Positions 38,962-48,330 of a stretch of 64,000 nucleotides of DNA are shown piece after piece. The position numbers and the translations under genes were made by a program. Every line of letters begins with the position of its first letter. The stretch's first letter is position 1. The DNA is taken from positions 868,001 through 932,000 of the forward strand of contig NZ_JAMZEB010000002.1 in NCBI RefSeq assembly GCF_024172165.1, in the 5' to 3' direction. The DNA comes from Nonomuraea thailandensis (GTDB lineage: Bacteria > Actinomycetota > Actinomycetes > Streptosporangiales > Streptosporangiaceae). The notes under the pieces are model-generated. The model had not been told where the DNA came from. It saw only the letters and a list, made by a program, of their open reading frames with translations, and searched no databases.

Positions 38962-41523
38962 ATGGACAAGTACGAGCTCTATTGCCTGGTCGATCCGTGT
39001 TTCTACGACACTCTCGAGCACAGCACGGCAGCAGACGCCGACTTTCCCATTCTGCGCAGGTCGCTTCCCGCCGGCTGGGCCTCGGCGCTCACCGACACCT
39101 GGTGCTATTTCTCTCCCGAGCACGAGCCGCCGCTGCCTTCGCAGGGCTGGAAGATTCACGTGTCCGCCCGCGTGGAGGACGCCGAAAAGGCCATCGAAGC
39201 GGTTTGGGACTACTGTTTGCCGCGCGGCATCGCGTTCAAGTTCCTGCGCGGCGTCCCCGTGCTCGTCATGGTGAACTCCAAGGCCGCCTCCCGGGCCTCC
39301 AGCGGCAAGCTCCTCACGATCTACCCGCGGGACGAGGCGCAGCTCGAACTGGTGCTCAAGGAGCTCGACGAGCTGCTGCGCGACGTGCGCGGCCCGTACA
39401 TCCTCAGCGATCTGCGCTACAACGAAGGACCGCTGTTCGTCAGGTACGGCGGCTTCGCCGAGCGCCACTGCCTGTCCCCGGGAGGCGAGCGCGTGCTGGC
39501 CGTCGAGGACGGGGACGGCGCGCTCGTGCCCGACGTACGGGGCGCCACGTTCTCGGTGCCGCCGTGGACGACCCTGCCGGCGTTCCTGGAGCCACAGCTC
39601 GCCGCCCGCAACTCCGTGACGACGACCGGGCTGCCGTACACGATCGAGAGCGTCCTGCACTTCTCCAACGGCGGCGGCGTCTACCTCGGCCGCGACACGC
39701 GGACCGGCGAGCGCGTGGTGCTGAAGGAGGCCAGGCCGCACGCCGGGCTCGACACGGCGGGCCGCGACGCGGTCGCCAGGATCGAGCACGAGCGCGACAT
39801 CCTCGAACGCCTGTCGGGCCTGCCCGCGGCTCCCGCGCCGCGCGGCTACTTCACGCTCGGCGAGCACCATTTCCTCGTGCAGGAGTTCATCGACGGCACG
39901 CCGCTCCAGCGGCGGCTCGTGCACCGCTACCCGCTCACCCGCGCCACCTGCACCGAGCAGGACCTGGCCGAGTACACCGAGTGGGCGGTCGAGACGCTGG
40001 AGCAGGTGGCGCGCGCGGTCGGCTCGCTGCACGAGCGCGGGGTCGTCTTCGGCGACCTGCACCCCGACAACATCCTGCTGACCGACGACGGCCGGGTGGC
40101 GCTGATCGACTACGAGGTCGCCACGCTCGCCGACGACCGGGCTCGCGCCGCGCTCGCCCATCCCGCCTTCGCCGCCCCGGCCGACCGCCAGGGCGTGGAC
40201 GTGGACCGGTACGCGCTGGCCTGCCTGCGCCTGGGCCTGTTCGCGCCGCAGTGCACGATCATGCTGCCGCTGCACCGGCCGAAGGTGACGCACCTCGGGG
40301 AGATCGTCAAGGAGACGTTCCCCGTGCCCTGCGGCGTGATCGACGAGGCCGTCGCCACCATCGCGGGCGGCGCGCACGACGGCACGACCGTGCCCATGCC
40401 GGGCGTGGCGGGCTGGCCCGAGCTGCGGGACGCCATGGCCACAGCGATCACGGCCGCGGCCACGCCCGGGCGCGACGACCGGCTCTTCCCCGGCGACGTG
40501 GCGCAGTTCCGGCCGGGTGGCGGGCTCAACCTCGCGCACGGCGCGGCCGGCGTGCTGTTCGCCCTGCACAGCGCCGGCCTCGGGCCCTTCCCCGAGTACG
40601 AGCGCTGGCTGCGCGAGCGAGCCCGCCGCCCCATCCAGGGCTCCGGCCTCGGCCTGTACGACGGGCTGCACGGCATCGCGTACGTGCTCGGCCTGCTCGG
40701 GCACCACGAGGACGCGCACGACCTCATCGGGATCTGCCTGCGCGAGAAGTGGGACCGCCTGGAATCGGCGCTCATCTCCGGGTTGTCCGGCATCGGGCTG
40801 AACCTGCTCCACTTCGGGCACACCGACCTGGCCCTGCACGCGGTGGACATCTGCGCCGCGCGGCTCGACGCCCCCGTGCCCGAGATCAGCGGCGGCGCCC
40901 ACCCGCGCGCCGGGCTCATGCACGGCTCGTCCGGCCCCGCGCTGCTGTTCCTGCACGCCTACGAGCACACCGGCGACCCGGCGCTGCTCGATCTGGCGGC
41001 CACCGCGCTCCGGCAGGACCTGCGGCGCTGCCGCCACTCCGAGGACGGCTCGCTCCAGGTCAACCAGGGGTGGCGGTTGCTGCCGTACCTCGACGAGGGG
41101 TCCGCGGGGATCGCCCTCGTGCTGGAGCGCTACCTGCGGCACCGGCACGACGAGGCGTTCGCGACGGCGCTGGCCGAGCTGCGGCTCGCCGGGCGCGCGG
41201 GCTTCTTCGTGCAGGCCGGGCTGTTCACCGGGCGCGCCGGGCTCATCGCGGCCGGCGCCGGGGACCTGCCCGAACTGGTGAAGGGGCTGCGGTGGCACGC
41301 GCTGCCGTACGCCGGGGGACTGGCCTTCCCCGGCGACCAGCTCCTGCGCCTGTCCATGGATTTCGCGACCGGAACGGCCGGCGTGCTCTTCGCCCTCGCC
41401 TCGGTGATGGGCGGAAAACCCTGCCAACTGCCGTTCCTCGGGGCCGCACCCGAGCGGCCTCTCCCCGACGACACCACGGAAGGAGGTGTACGACATGGTA
41501 CTTCTCGACCTGCAGGGTCTTGA
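38962..41523 (+). CDS. Class III lanthipeptide synthetase LanKC (RamC/AmfT-like)
   Basis: An 853-residue three-domain enzyme. Residues 1-210 form the phosphoserine/phosphothreonine lyase, starting MDKYELYCLVDPCFYDT as in RamC. Residues about 225-480 form a Ser/Thr-kinase-like domain, with RVVLKEARPH (Lys), FGDLHPDN (catalytic D365) and LIDYEVA (D383). Residues about 510-835 form a LanC-like cyclase without the Cys-Cys-His zinc ligands, which separates class III from class IV. It phosphorylates and eliminates Ser/Thr in the precursor and then closes labionin or lanthionine rings. The last 10 codons overlap the precursor gene. Confidence 0.95.
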   Translation: MDKYELYCLVDPCFYDTLEHSTAADADFPILRRSLPAGWASALTDTWCYFSPEHEPPLPSQGWKIHVSARVEDAEKAIEAVWDYCLPRGIAFKFLRGVPVLVMVNSKAASRASSGKLLTIYPRDEAQLELVLKELDELLRDVRGPYILSDLRYNEGPLFVRYGGFAERHCLSPGGERVLAVEDGDGALVPDVRGATFSVPPWTTLPAFLEPQLAARNSVTTTGLPYTIESVLHFSNGGGVYLGRDTRTGERVVLKEARPHAGLDTAGRDAVARIEHERDILERLSGLPAAPAPRGYFTLGEHHFLVQEFIDGTPLQRRLVHRYPLTRATCTEQDLAEYTEWAVETLEQVARAVGSLHERGVVFGDLHPDNILLTDDGRVALIDYEVATLADDRARAALAHPAFAAPADRQGVDVDRYALACLRLGLFAPQCTIMLPLHRPKVTHLGEIVKETFPVPCGVIDEAVATIAGGAHDGTTVPMPGVAGWPELRDAMATAITAAATPGRDDRLFPGDVAQFRPGGGLNLAHGAAGVLFALHSAGLGPFPEYERWLRERARRPIQGSGLGLYDGLHGIAYVLGLLGHHEDAHDLIGICLREKWDRLESALISGLSGIGLNLLHFGHTDLALHAVDICAARLDAPVPEISGGAHPRAGLMHGSSGPALLFLHAYEHTGDPALLDLAATALRQDLRRCRHSEDGSLQVNQGWRLLPYLDEGSAGIALVLERYLRHRHDEAFATALAELRLAGRAGFFVQAGLFTGRAGLIAAGAGDLPELVKGLRWHALPYAGGLAFPGDQLLRLSMDFATGTAGVLFALASVMGGKPCQLPFLGAAPERPLPDDTTEGGVRHGTSRPAGS

Positions 41524-41626
41524 GGCCCCCGCGGCCAGCGACGTGGCCAGCGGCGGCAGCACGCTGACCGTTCTGTCCTGCCACTCCGGCAGCCCCAGCA
41601 ACCTCAGTGTCGCTCTCTGCCACTGA
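41495..41626 (+). CDS. Class III lanthipeptide precursor (SapB/AmfS-like)
   Basis: A 43-residue peptide encoded out of frame over the lanKC end, preceded by an almost perfect AAGGAGGT at 8 nt. The leader holds LLDLQGLE (3-10), the class III box seen in RamS (LFDLQSME). The core has two ring motifs, S22-x2-T25-x3-C29 and S35-x2-S38-x3-C42, matching the (S/T)xx(S/T)xxxC pattern of SapB and labyrinthopeptins. Pro12 (EAP/AAS) lies at the likely leader boundary for the prolyl oligopeptidase encoded downstream. The product is probably a two-ring, hydrophobic surface-active peptide. Confidence 0.92.
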   Translation: MVLLDLQGLEAPAASDVASGGSTLTVLSCHSGSPSNLSVALCH

Positions 41627-41639
41627 TGTGCGAATAACC

Positions 41640-41670
41640 GTCCCCGCGCCGTCCACCACGGCGCGGGGAC
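41640..41670 (+). terminator. Perfect 12-bp hairpin between precursor and transporter genes
   Basis: GTCCCCGCGCCG (41640-41651) pairs with CGGCGCGGGGAC (41659-41670) over a 7-base loop. It starts 13 bp after the precursor stop. No U-tract follows. It likely acts as a partial terminator or 3' stabiliser that lets the precursor mRNA exceed the transporter mRNA. Confidence 0.85.
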
Positions 41671-41707
41671 ATTCACAAGCGGCCACATGCACAGAGGAGG
41701 CGTCACC

Positions 41708-43441
41708 TTGCGGGCAGGAGACCGGCTGGTGATCGGCGCGGTACGGCGCAGCGGACCGTGGACCGCCGTGCTGGCCGTCACGGCAGTCGCGGGAGCGGCC
41801 GCCGAGCTGGCCGTCCCGTACCTGATCGGCCGCACCGTGGACGCCCTCGTGACGCGCCAGCCGGCCGGCACCCACTGGCTGGCGCTCTGCGCGGGCGCGG
41901 TCGCCGCCGTCATGCTCTGCGAGAGCCTCGGCGTGTGGGCGCGCGGCGCCAGTGGCGCCCGTGCCGCCGCGACCCTGCGCTCCGGCGTGCTGCGGCACGT
42001 GCTCGGCGCCGGCTCGGCGGCCACCCGCCGCTTCCCGGAGGGCGAGCTCGTCACCCGGGCCGGCCTGAACGCCGAGGAGGTCGGCAGGGCGCCCGAGACG
42101 GTGACCAGCGCGCTCGCCCTGCTCGTCCCCACGGCGGGGGCGCTGGTCGCGCTCACCCTCATCGCTCCCGTCCTGACGCTGACGCTCGGGGCGGGCATCG
42201 TCGTCATCCTCCTGGTCCTGCGTGCCTTCCTGCGCACGACGACCACGATCGCGGGCGGCTACCAGCAGGTGCAGGGCGAGATCGCCGCCCGCCTCGTGGA
42301 GGCGCTGGGCGGCGCCCGCACCATCGCCGCCGCCGGCACGGCGGACCGCGAGTCGCGCCGCGTGCTCGGGCCGCTGCCCGGGCTGCGCGCGCACGGGATG
42401 GCACTGTGGCGGGCCAACGCCTCGGCCGCGGTCCGGTCCGGGCTGGTGGTGCCGCTGCTGGAGGTCGCCGTCCTCGCCGTGGGCGGCTTCATGCTCGCCG
42501 CGGGCGACCTCACCGTCGGAGAGCTGTACGCCGCCGCGCGCTACGCCGTGCTCGGGGCCTCGCTCAGCACGGCGCTCGGCCACATCAGCGGCCTGGCCAG
42601 GGCGCGCTCCGCCGCCGGACGGGTGGCCGAGGTCCTCGACCTGCCACCCGTCCGGTACGGCGAGCGCACGCTCCCGCCCGGCCCCGGCACGGTCGAGTTC
42701 CGCGACGTGGCCGCGAACGGCCTGACCGTCGGCGACCTCACGCTCCCCGGCGGATCCGTCACCGCCGTCGTCGGGCGCTCGGGGGCGGGCAAGTCGCTGC
42801 TGGCCGCGCTGGCGGGGCGGCTGGCCGAGCCCGAGCGGGGCGCCGTCCTGCTCGACGGCGTGCCCCTGGCGGAGCTGTCGGAGGAGGAGCTGAGGCGGGC
42901 CATCGGCTACGCCTTCGAACGCCCGGTCCTGACCGGCGAGACGATCGGCGAGGCCATCAGCCCCGAGCCGGCGCCCGTCCGGGAGGGGGCGGCCCTCGAC
43001 GGCCGGCAGCCGGGGGCGCATCGGGTGGCGGAGGCCGCCGAGGCCGCGTGCGCGGACGTGTTCGTCCGGCGGCTGCCGCTCGGGTACGCCACCCCGCTCG
43101 GCGACGCCCCCATGTCCGGCGGCGAGCGGCAGCGCATCGGCCTGGCCAGGGCGTTCGCGCAGGGGGAGCGGCTGCTGGTGCTCGACGACGCCACCTCAAG
43201 CCTCGACACCGTGACCGAGCGCCAGGTCGGCCAGGCCCTCACCACCGACCCGCTCGGCCGCACCCGCCTCATCGCCGCCCACCGGCTCGCCACCGCCGCC
43301 CGCGCCGACCAGGTCGTCTGGCTCGACGGCGGCACGGTCCGCGCCGGCGGGCCGCACCACGTGCTGTGGCAGGACCCGGCCTACCGGGCGGTCTTCCAGG
43401 GAGCCGAGGAAGCCCGGGAGATCCAGGGAGGCGCGCCGTGA
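41708..43441 (+). CDS. ABC exporter subunit 1 (fused TMD-NBD)
   Basis: A 577-residue half-transporter. About six TM helices (residues 10-300) precede the nucleotide-binding domain with Walker A GRSGAGKS, signature MSGGERQRIGLARAFAQG and Walker B LLVLDDATSSLD. The TTG at 41708 is preceded by GAGGAGG at 7 nt, better than the in-frame ATG at 41687, which has no ribosome site. It overlaps the second ABC gene by 4 bp. With it, it likely forms a heterodimer exporting the lanthipeptide, as RamA/RamB do for SapB. Confidence 0.9.
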   Translation: MRAGDRLVIGAVRRSGPWTAVLAVTAVAGAAAELAVPYLIGRTVDALVTRQPAGTHWLALCAGAVAAVMLCESLGVWARGASGARAAATLRSGVLRHVLGAGSAATRRFPEGELVTRAGLNAEEVGRAPETVTSALALLVPTAGALVALTLIAPVLTLTLGAGIVVILLVLRAFLRTTTTIAGGYQQVQGEIAARLVEALGGARTIAAAGTADRESRRVLGPLPGLRAHGMALWRANASAAVRSGLVVPLLEVAVLAVGGFMLAAGDLTVGELYAAARYAVLGASLSTALGHISGLARARSAAGRVAEVLDLPPVRYGERTLPPGPGTVEFRDVAANGLTVGDLTLPGGSVTAVVGRSGAGKSLLAALAGRLAEPERGAVLLDGVPLAELSEEELRRAIGYAFERPVLTGETIGEAISPEPAPVREGAALDGRQPGAHRVAEAAEAACADVFVRRLPLGYATPLGDAPMSGGERQRIGLARAFAQGERLLVLDDATSSLDTVTERQVGQALTTDPLGRTRLIAAHRLATAARADQVVWLDGGTVRAGGPHHVLWQDPAYRAVFQGAEEAREIQGGAP

Positions 43442-45099
43442 ACCCGATCGCCCGCGCCCTGCGGCGGGAGCCGAGGCAGCTCGTCAGGCTGGGGCTCTGG
43501 TCGGTGGTCGAGGCGGCGCCCGCGTTCCTCATCGGGCACGCCGTCGCCCGCGCCATCGAGGACGGGTTCGCCCCGGCCGAGCCGCTGATCGGGCTCGGCT
43601 GGCTGGCCGCGCTCGGGATCACGTGGCTGGCGGGGGCCGTGGCCGCGCGGCAGGTCGTGCTGGCCGTCGCCGCGGTGGCGGAGCCGTTCAGGGACGATCT
43701 CCTGACCCGGGTGGTGGAGGGCGCGCTCAGGACGGGCTCGGGGGGCGACAGCGCCGCCGTGGCCAGGGCCGGGCTCCAGGTCGAGCTGGCCAGGGACTCC
43801 TTCGCGGCCGTGGTCACCACCGTGCGCGGGTTCGTGTTCACGGTGGTCAGCGTCGTGCTGGGGCTGCTGACCCTGGCTCCCGAGACGCTCGTGCTGGTCA
43901 TGCCGCCCTTCCTGGCCGGGCTCGGGCTCTTCCTGGCCTCGCTGCCCGCGCTGGCCCGGCGGCAGCGCGCGTACCTGCTGGCCGACGAGCACCTGGCCGA
44001 GGCCATGATCGGCATGGCGGGCGGGCTGCGCGACATCGAGGCGTGCGGCCTGCGGGAGAGCGTGACGGGCCGGCTCGAACGCCGGGTCGGCGCGCAGGCC
44101 GCCGCCGCGCGCACGCTCGCCCGGGTGAGCGCCGCCCGCACCGCGGCCCTGGCCGCCGGCGGCTGGCTGCCCGTCGTCCTCGTCCTGGCGGGAACCCCGT
44201 GGTTGCTGGAGCGGGGCGTGGGGGCCGGGGTGATCGTGGGCACCCTCGCGTACGTCGCCCAGTCCCTGGCCCCCGCGCTCGGCGGGCTCGTGCAGGGGCT
44301 CGGCGTCAGCGGCGTCCGGCTGGCCGTCTCGCTCGGCCGCATCCTGGCCATGGCGCCGCCTGCCGCCCCCGACCCGCCCAGGATCCGCCCGATCACGAGC
44401 GAGATCAGGCTCGACGCCGTCACCTTCGCCTACGGCCCGCACTCCGCGCCCGTGGTGCGAGGCCTGGACCTGACGGTCCCCGAGGGCGACCACCTGGCGA
44501 TCGTGGGGCCCAGCGGGGCGGGCAAGTCCACGCTGGCGTCCCTGCTCAGCGGCGTGCTGCGGCCCGGCAAGGGCGAGGTGCTGATCGGCGGCGTGCCCGC
44601 CGACCGGCTCGACCCCGCCGCCCGCGTGCTGATCCCGCAGGAGGCGTACGTCTTCCGCGGCACGCTCCGGGAGAACCTCCTCTACCACGCGGAGACCGGC
44701 GCCGCCCTGGCGGAGGCCGTCGAGGCCGTCGGGGCGGGCGGCCTGGTGGAGGAGCTGGGCGGGTACGACGCGCAGGTCGAGCCGGGCGCGCTCTCGGCGG
44801 GCCGGCGCCAGCTCATCGCCCTGGCCCGCGCCTACCTGGCCCCCGCCACGCTCGTCATCCTCGACGAGGCCACCTGCCACCTCGACCCCGCCACCGAGGC
44901 CAGGGCCGAGGCCGCGTTCGCCCGGAGGGGCGGCACGCTCGTCGTGATCGCCCACCGCCTGACCTCCGCCCTGCGCGCCCGCCGCATCCTGCTCATGGAC
45001 GGCGCCCGGATCACGCTCGGCACCCACGAGGAGCTGATCCGGACCTCCCCCTTGTACGCCGACCTGGCCGGCCACTGGCACCCGGAGCCCGTCTCATGA
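43438..45099 (+). CDS. ABC exporter subunit 2 (fused TMD-NBD)
   Basis: A 553-residue half-transporter with TM helices in residues 20-290 and NBD motifs GPSGAGKST, a degenerate signature LSAGRRQLIALARAY and Walker B LVILDEATCHLD. The altered signature (A for the second G of LSGGQ) suggests one weaker ATP site, common in heterodimeric exporters. The GTG at 43438 overlaps the stop of subunit 1 (GTGA), and its own stop overlaps the prolyl oligopeptidase start (ATGA). Confidence 0.9.
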   Translation: MNPIARALRREPRQLVRLGLWSVVEAAPAFLIGHAVARAIEDGFAPAEPLIGLGWLAALGITWLAGAVAARQVVLAVAAVAEPFRDDLLTRVVEGALRTGSGGDSAAVARAGLQVELARDSFAAVVTTVRGFVFTVVSVVLGLLTLAPETLVLVMPPFLAGLGLFLASLPALARRQRAYLLADEHLAEAMIGMAGGLRDIEACGLRESVTGRLERRVGAQAAAARTLARVSAARTAALAAGGWLPVVLVLAGTPWLLERGVGAGVIVGTLAYVAQSLAPALGGLVQGLGVSGVRLAVSLGRILAMAPPAAPDPPRIRPITSEIRLDAVTFAYGPHSAPVVRGLDLTVPEGDHLAIVGPSGAGKSTLASLLSGVLRPGKGEVLIGGVPADRLDPAARVLIPQEAYVFRGTLRENLLYHAETGAALAEAVEAVGAGGLVEELGGYDAQVEPGALSAGRRQLIALARAYLAPATLVILDEATCHLDPATEARAEAAFARRGGTLVVIAHRLTSALRARRILLMDGARITLGTHEELIRTSPLYADLAGHWHPEPVS

Positions 45100-47069
45100 G
45101 ATACCCGCCCGCCGAACGCCTCCCCCTCACCGACCGCTCCCACGGCCACGAGATCGACGACCCGTACCGCTGGCTGGAGGACCCCCTGGATCCGCGCACC
45201 CAGGCCTGGCTGGCGGCCCAGGACCGGCTGTGGCGCGACAGCGCAGCCGGGCTGTCCCAGCGGGAGCGGTTCCTGGCGCGGCTGACCGAGCTCAGGGACA
45301 CGGGCCTGGTGACCCCGCCCGTGTGGCGCGGCGACCAGCGCTTCCACCTGCGCCGATCCCCGTCGCAGGAGCACCCCGTGCTCTGCTGCGACGACCGCGT
45401 GGTGCTGGATCCCATGGAGCTGGACCCCAGCGGGCTGACGACGCTGGACGGCTGGCAGCCCGACCTGGAAGGGCGCCGCCTGGCGTACCAGATCTCGCGC
45501 AGCGGCGACGAGAAGGCCTGCCTGTACGTGCGGGACCTGGCCACCGGCGAGGTCGTCGACGGGCCCATCGGCGGCTGCCGCTACTCGGCGGTCGCCTGGC
45601 TGCCGGGCGGCGGGGCGTTCTACTACGTCCGCTTCCAGCAGGGCGTGTTCCTGCACACGATCGGCTCCGCCGAGGCGGACGTGCCCGTGTTCACCAGGGG
45701 CGCGATCTCGTACGGCGTGCAGATCAGCCCCGACGGCCGCTGGCTGACGATCTCGGCGGGCACCGCGTCGGGCAACTCGCTCTGGCTGGCCGACCTGGCG
45801 GGCGAGGACCCGGCGCCCCGGCCCGTACAGGAGGGCTCGCCCGCCCGCACGGCAGGCGCGGTGGCCGGCGACGGCCGCCTGTACCTGCTCACCGACAGGG
45901 ACGCGCCCCGCCGCAGGCTCTGCGTGGCCGACCCCAGGACCCCCACGGCCTGGCGGGAGCTGATCCCGGAGGACGAGGAGGCCGTGCTGGGGGCGTTCAC
46001 GCTGCTCGACGGCGACCGGCTGCTGGTGTCCAGGACGCGGCACGCGGTGGGCGAGATCGCCGTGCACGACGCCCGCACGGGGGAGCGGCTGAGCACCGTG
46101 CCGCTGCCCGGCAACGGCTCGATCGCCTCGCTCACCTCCCGCCCGGGAGGCGGCCCCGAGGCGTGGTTCGCCTACACCGACGCCGTCACCCCCGCGGAGA
46201 TCTGGCGCTACGACGCCCGCACGGACGCCACCACGCGCTGGTCCGCCCCGCCCGGCCGCGTCACGCTGCCGGAGGTGCGCAGCTCCCACATCGAGTACGC
46301 CTCCGCCGACGGCACCCTCGTCCGCATGGTCGTCGTCGCCCGCCCCTCCCGTGGGGGCCCGCGCCCGGCGATCCTCAGCGGGTACGGCGGCTTCGGCATC
46401 CCCCTGATGCCCGGCTACGCCGCCGACTCCCTGGCCTGGGTCGAGGCGGGCGGCGTGCTGGCCATCGCCAACCTGCGCGGCGGCGGCGAGGAGGGCGAGG
46501 CGTGGCACCGCGACGGCATGCTGGAGCGCAAGCAGAACGTGTTCGACGACTTCGTGGCCGCCGCCGAGAAGCTGATCGCCGACGGCTGGACGACCCCGGA
46601 GCAGCTCGGCATCTGGGGCGAGTCGAACGGCGGCCTGCTCGTCGGCGCCGCGCTCACCCAGCGGCCCGACCTGTTCGCCGCCGTCGTGTGCTCGGCCGGG
46701 CTGCTCGACATGGCCCGCTACCACCTCAGCGGCCTCGGGCCCTCGTGGACCGGCGAGTACGGCGACCCCGACGACCCCGAGCAGCTCGGCTGGCTGCTCG
46801 GCTACTCGCCCTACCACCACGTGCGCGAGGGCGCCCGCTACCCGGCGACGCTGTTCACGGTGGCGGCGGCCGACACGCGGGTGGACCCGATGCACGCCCG
46901 CAAGATGTGCGCCGCGCTGCAGTGGGCGAGCGGCGGTGACCGGCCGATCCTGCTGCGCCACGAGCCGGACGTGGGCCACGGGGCCCGGGCCGTCAGCCGC
47001 TCCGTCGGGCTGGCCGCCGACGTGCTGGCCTTCCTGGCCGAGCACACGGGCCGCTCAGATCCAGCCTGA
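45096..47069 (+). CDS. Prolyl oligopeptidase (S9A), probable lanthipeptide leader peptidase
   Basis: A 657-residue S9 serine peptidase. The N-terminal seven-bladed propeller (about residues 60-410) screens substrates. The hydrolase domain carries S510 in GESNGGLL, D593 in AADTRVDP and H628 in [21 protein letters not shown] is the typical POP N-terminus. There is no signal peptide. Coupled by ATGA to the ABC exporter gene, it probably cuts the modified precursor after Pro12, as the POP FlaP does in another class III cluster. It is convergent with the response regulator, overlapping by 15 bp. Confidence 0.93.
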   Translation: MRYPPAERLPLTDRSHGHEIDDPYRWLEDPLDPRTQAWLAAQDRLWRDSAAGLSQRERFLARLTELRDTGLVTPPVWRGDQRFHLRRSPSQEHPVLCCDDRVVLDPMELDPSGLTTLDGWQPDLEGRRLAYQISRSGDEKACLYVRDLATGEVVDGPIGGCRYSAVAWLPGGGAFYYVRFQQGVFLHTIGSAEADVPVFTRGAISYGVQISPDGRWLTISAGTASGNSLWLADLAGEDPAPRPVQEGSPARTAGAVAGDGRLYLLTDRDAPRRRLCVADPRTPTAWRELIPEDEEAVLGAFTLLDGDRLLVSRTRHAVGEIAVHDARTGERLSTVPLPGNGSIASLTSRPGGGPEAWFAYTDAVTPAEIWRYDARTDATTRWSAPPGRVTLPEVRSSHIEYASADGTLVRMVVVARPSRGGPRPAILSGYGGFGIPLMPGYAADSLAWVEAGGVLAIANLRGGGEEGEAWHRDGMLERKQNVFDDFVAAAEKLIADGWTTPEQLGIWGESNGGLLVGAALTQRPDLFAAVVCSAGLLDMARYHLSGLGPSWTGEYGDPDDPEQLGWLLGYSPYHHVREGARYPATLFTVAAADTRVDPMHARKMCAALQWASGGDRPILLRHEPDVGHGARAVSRSVGLAADVLAFLAEHTGRSDPA

Positions 47070-47663
47070 CTCCCTGGCGATGCGGATGGCGTCGATCCTG
47101 CTGCGCGCGCCCAGCTTGGCCGTGGTCCTGGACAGGTAGTTGCGGACCGTTCCCTCGGCCAGGTACAGCGAGGCCGCGATCTCCCCGACCGACGCCCCGT
47201 CCGCCGCGGCCCCGATCACGTCCAGCTCGCGCGGCGTCAGCGGCGCCTCCTCCGGCCGCATGGCCGCGATCGCCAGCTCGGAGTCGATGACCCGCTCCCC
47301 CTCGGCCACCCTGCGGATGCCGTCCGCGAGCTGCCCGGGGGGCGCGTCCTTGGCCATGAACCCGCGGACGTGCACGTCGAGCGCCCTCTTGAGCAGCCCG
47401 GGGGTGCCGACGCCGGTCAGGATGAGCACCCCGCACTCGGGTAACTTCTCGTGCAGCTCCCGCGCCGCGTCGAGCCCGTCCATGCCGGGCAGGGCGATGT
47501 CGAGGACCGCGACGTCGGGCCGGGAGGCCCGGGCCGCGGCCAGGATGCGATCGCCCCGTTCGACCTCGGCCACGACTTCGATGTCCTCTTCATAGGCCAG
47601 CAGCGCCACGAGCGCCCCTCGTACCAGCTTCATGTCTTCAGCGAGCAACGTTCGAATCACCAT
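47055..47663 (-). CDS. NarL/LuxR-type response regulator of the lanthipeptide locus
   Basis: A 202-residue response regulator. The receiver domain holds LLAED, the phosphorylatable D55 in VLDIALPGMDG, and Lys in FMAKDAPP, so it should be phosphorylated. The C-terminal LuxR HTH is LTPRELDVIGAAADGASVGEIAASLYLAEGTVRNYLSRTTAKLG. The ATG at 47663 gives the normal VIRTLLAEDMKLVRGAL start. It is a RamR-like activator candidate for lanKC, paired with the HisKA_3 kinase at 37663. Confidence 0.92.
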   Translation of the reverse strand: MVIRTLLAEDMKLVRGALVALLAYEEDIEVVAEVERGDRILAAARASRPDVAVLDIALPGMDGLDAARELHEKLPECGVLILTGVGTPGLLKRALDVHVRGFMAKDAPPGQLADGIRRVAEGERVIDSELAIAAMRPEEAPLTPRELDVIGAAADGASVGEIAASLYLAEGTVRNYLSRTTAKLGARSRIDAIRIARESGWI

Positions 47664-47822
47664 GCGTCCTTGCGGTCGACCAGGCTTGCAACGTCTGCGG
47701 GCCTCTTTATCCTGCCGTATTGACCCAATCAAGAAAAGTACTTCTATTTAGCCGTAAATCCGTCTTATCGCGGACGGCTCGTACCCCGATGGAGGCCTAC
47801 CAAGCGTCGGGCCGATTGGGAG
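47664..47822. promoter_or_regulatory. Divergent region of response regulator and AhpD-like genes
   Basis: The 159-bp gap has TTGACC (47720-47725) and TCTATT (47743-47748) with 17-bp spacing on +, and the inverted repeat ATTTA (47746-47750) / TAAAT (47755-47759). The region is clearly AT-richer than its surroundings. Confidence 0.4.
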
Positions 47823-48323
47823 ATGCTGACGAACATGAAACCCCGCGTGCGGCCCCTTCCGCCCGAACAATGGGACGACTACACCAGGGCCCATCCGTAC
47901 AACGTGTTCGCCACCCTGGCCCGCCACCCGGGCCTGTACCGGGGGTGGCGGGGTCTCCACGGCGTGCTGCAGGACGGCACGCTGCCCGCCAGGGACCGGG
48001 AGCTGGCCGTCCTGCGCACCGCCCACCACTGCGGCAGCGCCTACGAGTGGGGCAGGCACGCCCGCCTCGCCCAGGAGGCGGGCCTCACGCCGCAGGAGAT
48101 CGAGCTGGTGCGCAGGCCGGACGCCCTGTGGTCGGTCGAGGACCAGCTCGTGCTCCAGGTGGCCGACGACCTCTACTACGCGGGCGACCTGACGGACGCG
48201 ACGTGGGCGGCGCTGTGCGACCGCTACGACGAGGCCGGCCGGATCGAGCTGATCATGCTGGTGGCCCACCACGGCATGCTGGCCCTGGTGCTCAGGACGC
48301 TGAGGGTGCGGCCCGAGGACTGA
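47823..48323 (+). CDS. Carboxymuconolactone decarboxylase / AhpD-like protein
   Basis: A 166-residue CMD-family protein with the conserved ELAVLRTAHHCGSAYEWGRHARLAQEAGL segment. It has one Cys (in HHCGS) instead of the AhpD CxxC pair, so peroxidase reduction of the AhpD kind is less likely. Start is ATG 47823 or 47835; neither has a well-spaced ribosome site. It ends 7 bp from the convergent alcohol dehydrogenase. Substrate unknown. Confidence 0.85.
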   Translation: MLTNMKPRVRPLPPEQWDDYTRAHPYNVFATLARHPGLYRGWRGLHGVLQDGTLPARDRELAVLRTAHHCGSAYEWGRHARLAQEAGLTPQEIELVRRPDALWSVEDQLVLQVADDLYYAGDLTDATWAALCDRYDEAGRIELIMLVAHHGMLALVLRTLRVRPED

Positions 48324-48330
48324 GCGGTGG

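Noticed and set aside
38962..41523. Class IV (LanL) assignment for the synthetase
   Set aside because: The cyclase domain lacks the zinc-binding Cys and His residues, and the precursor is SapB-like, so class III fits.
38866..42246. 1126-codon minus-strand frame opposite lanKC
   Set aside because: The LanKC, precursor and ABC genes on + have full motifs; this frame has none.
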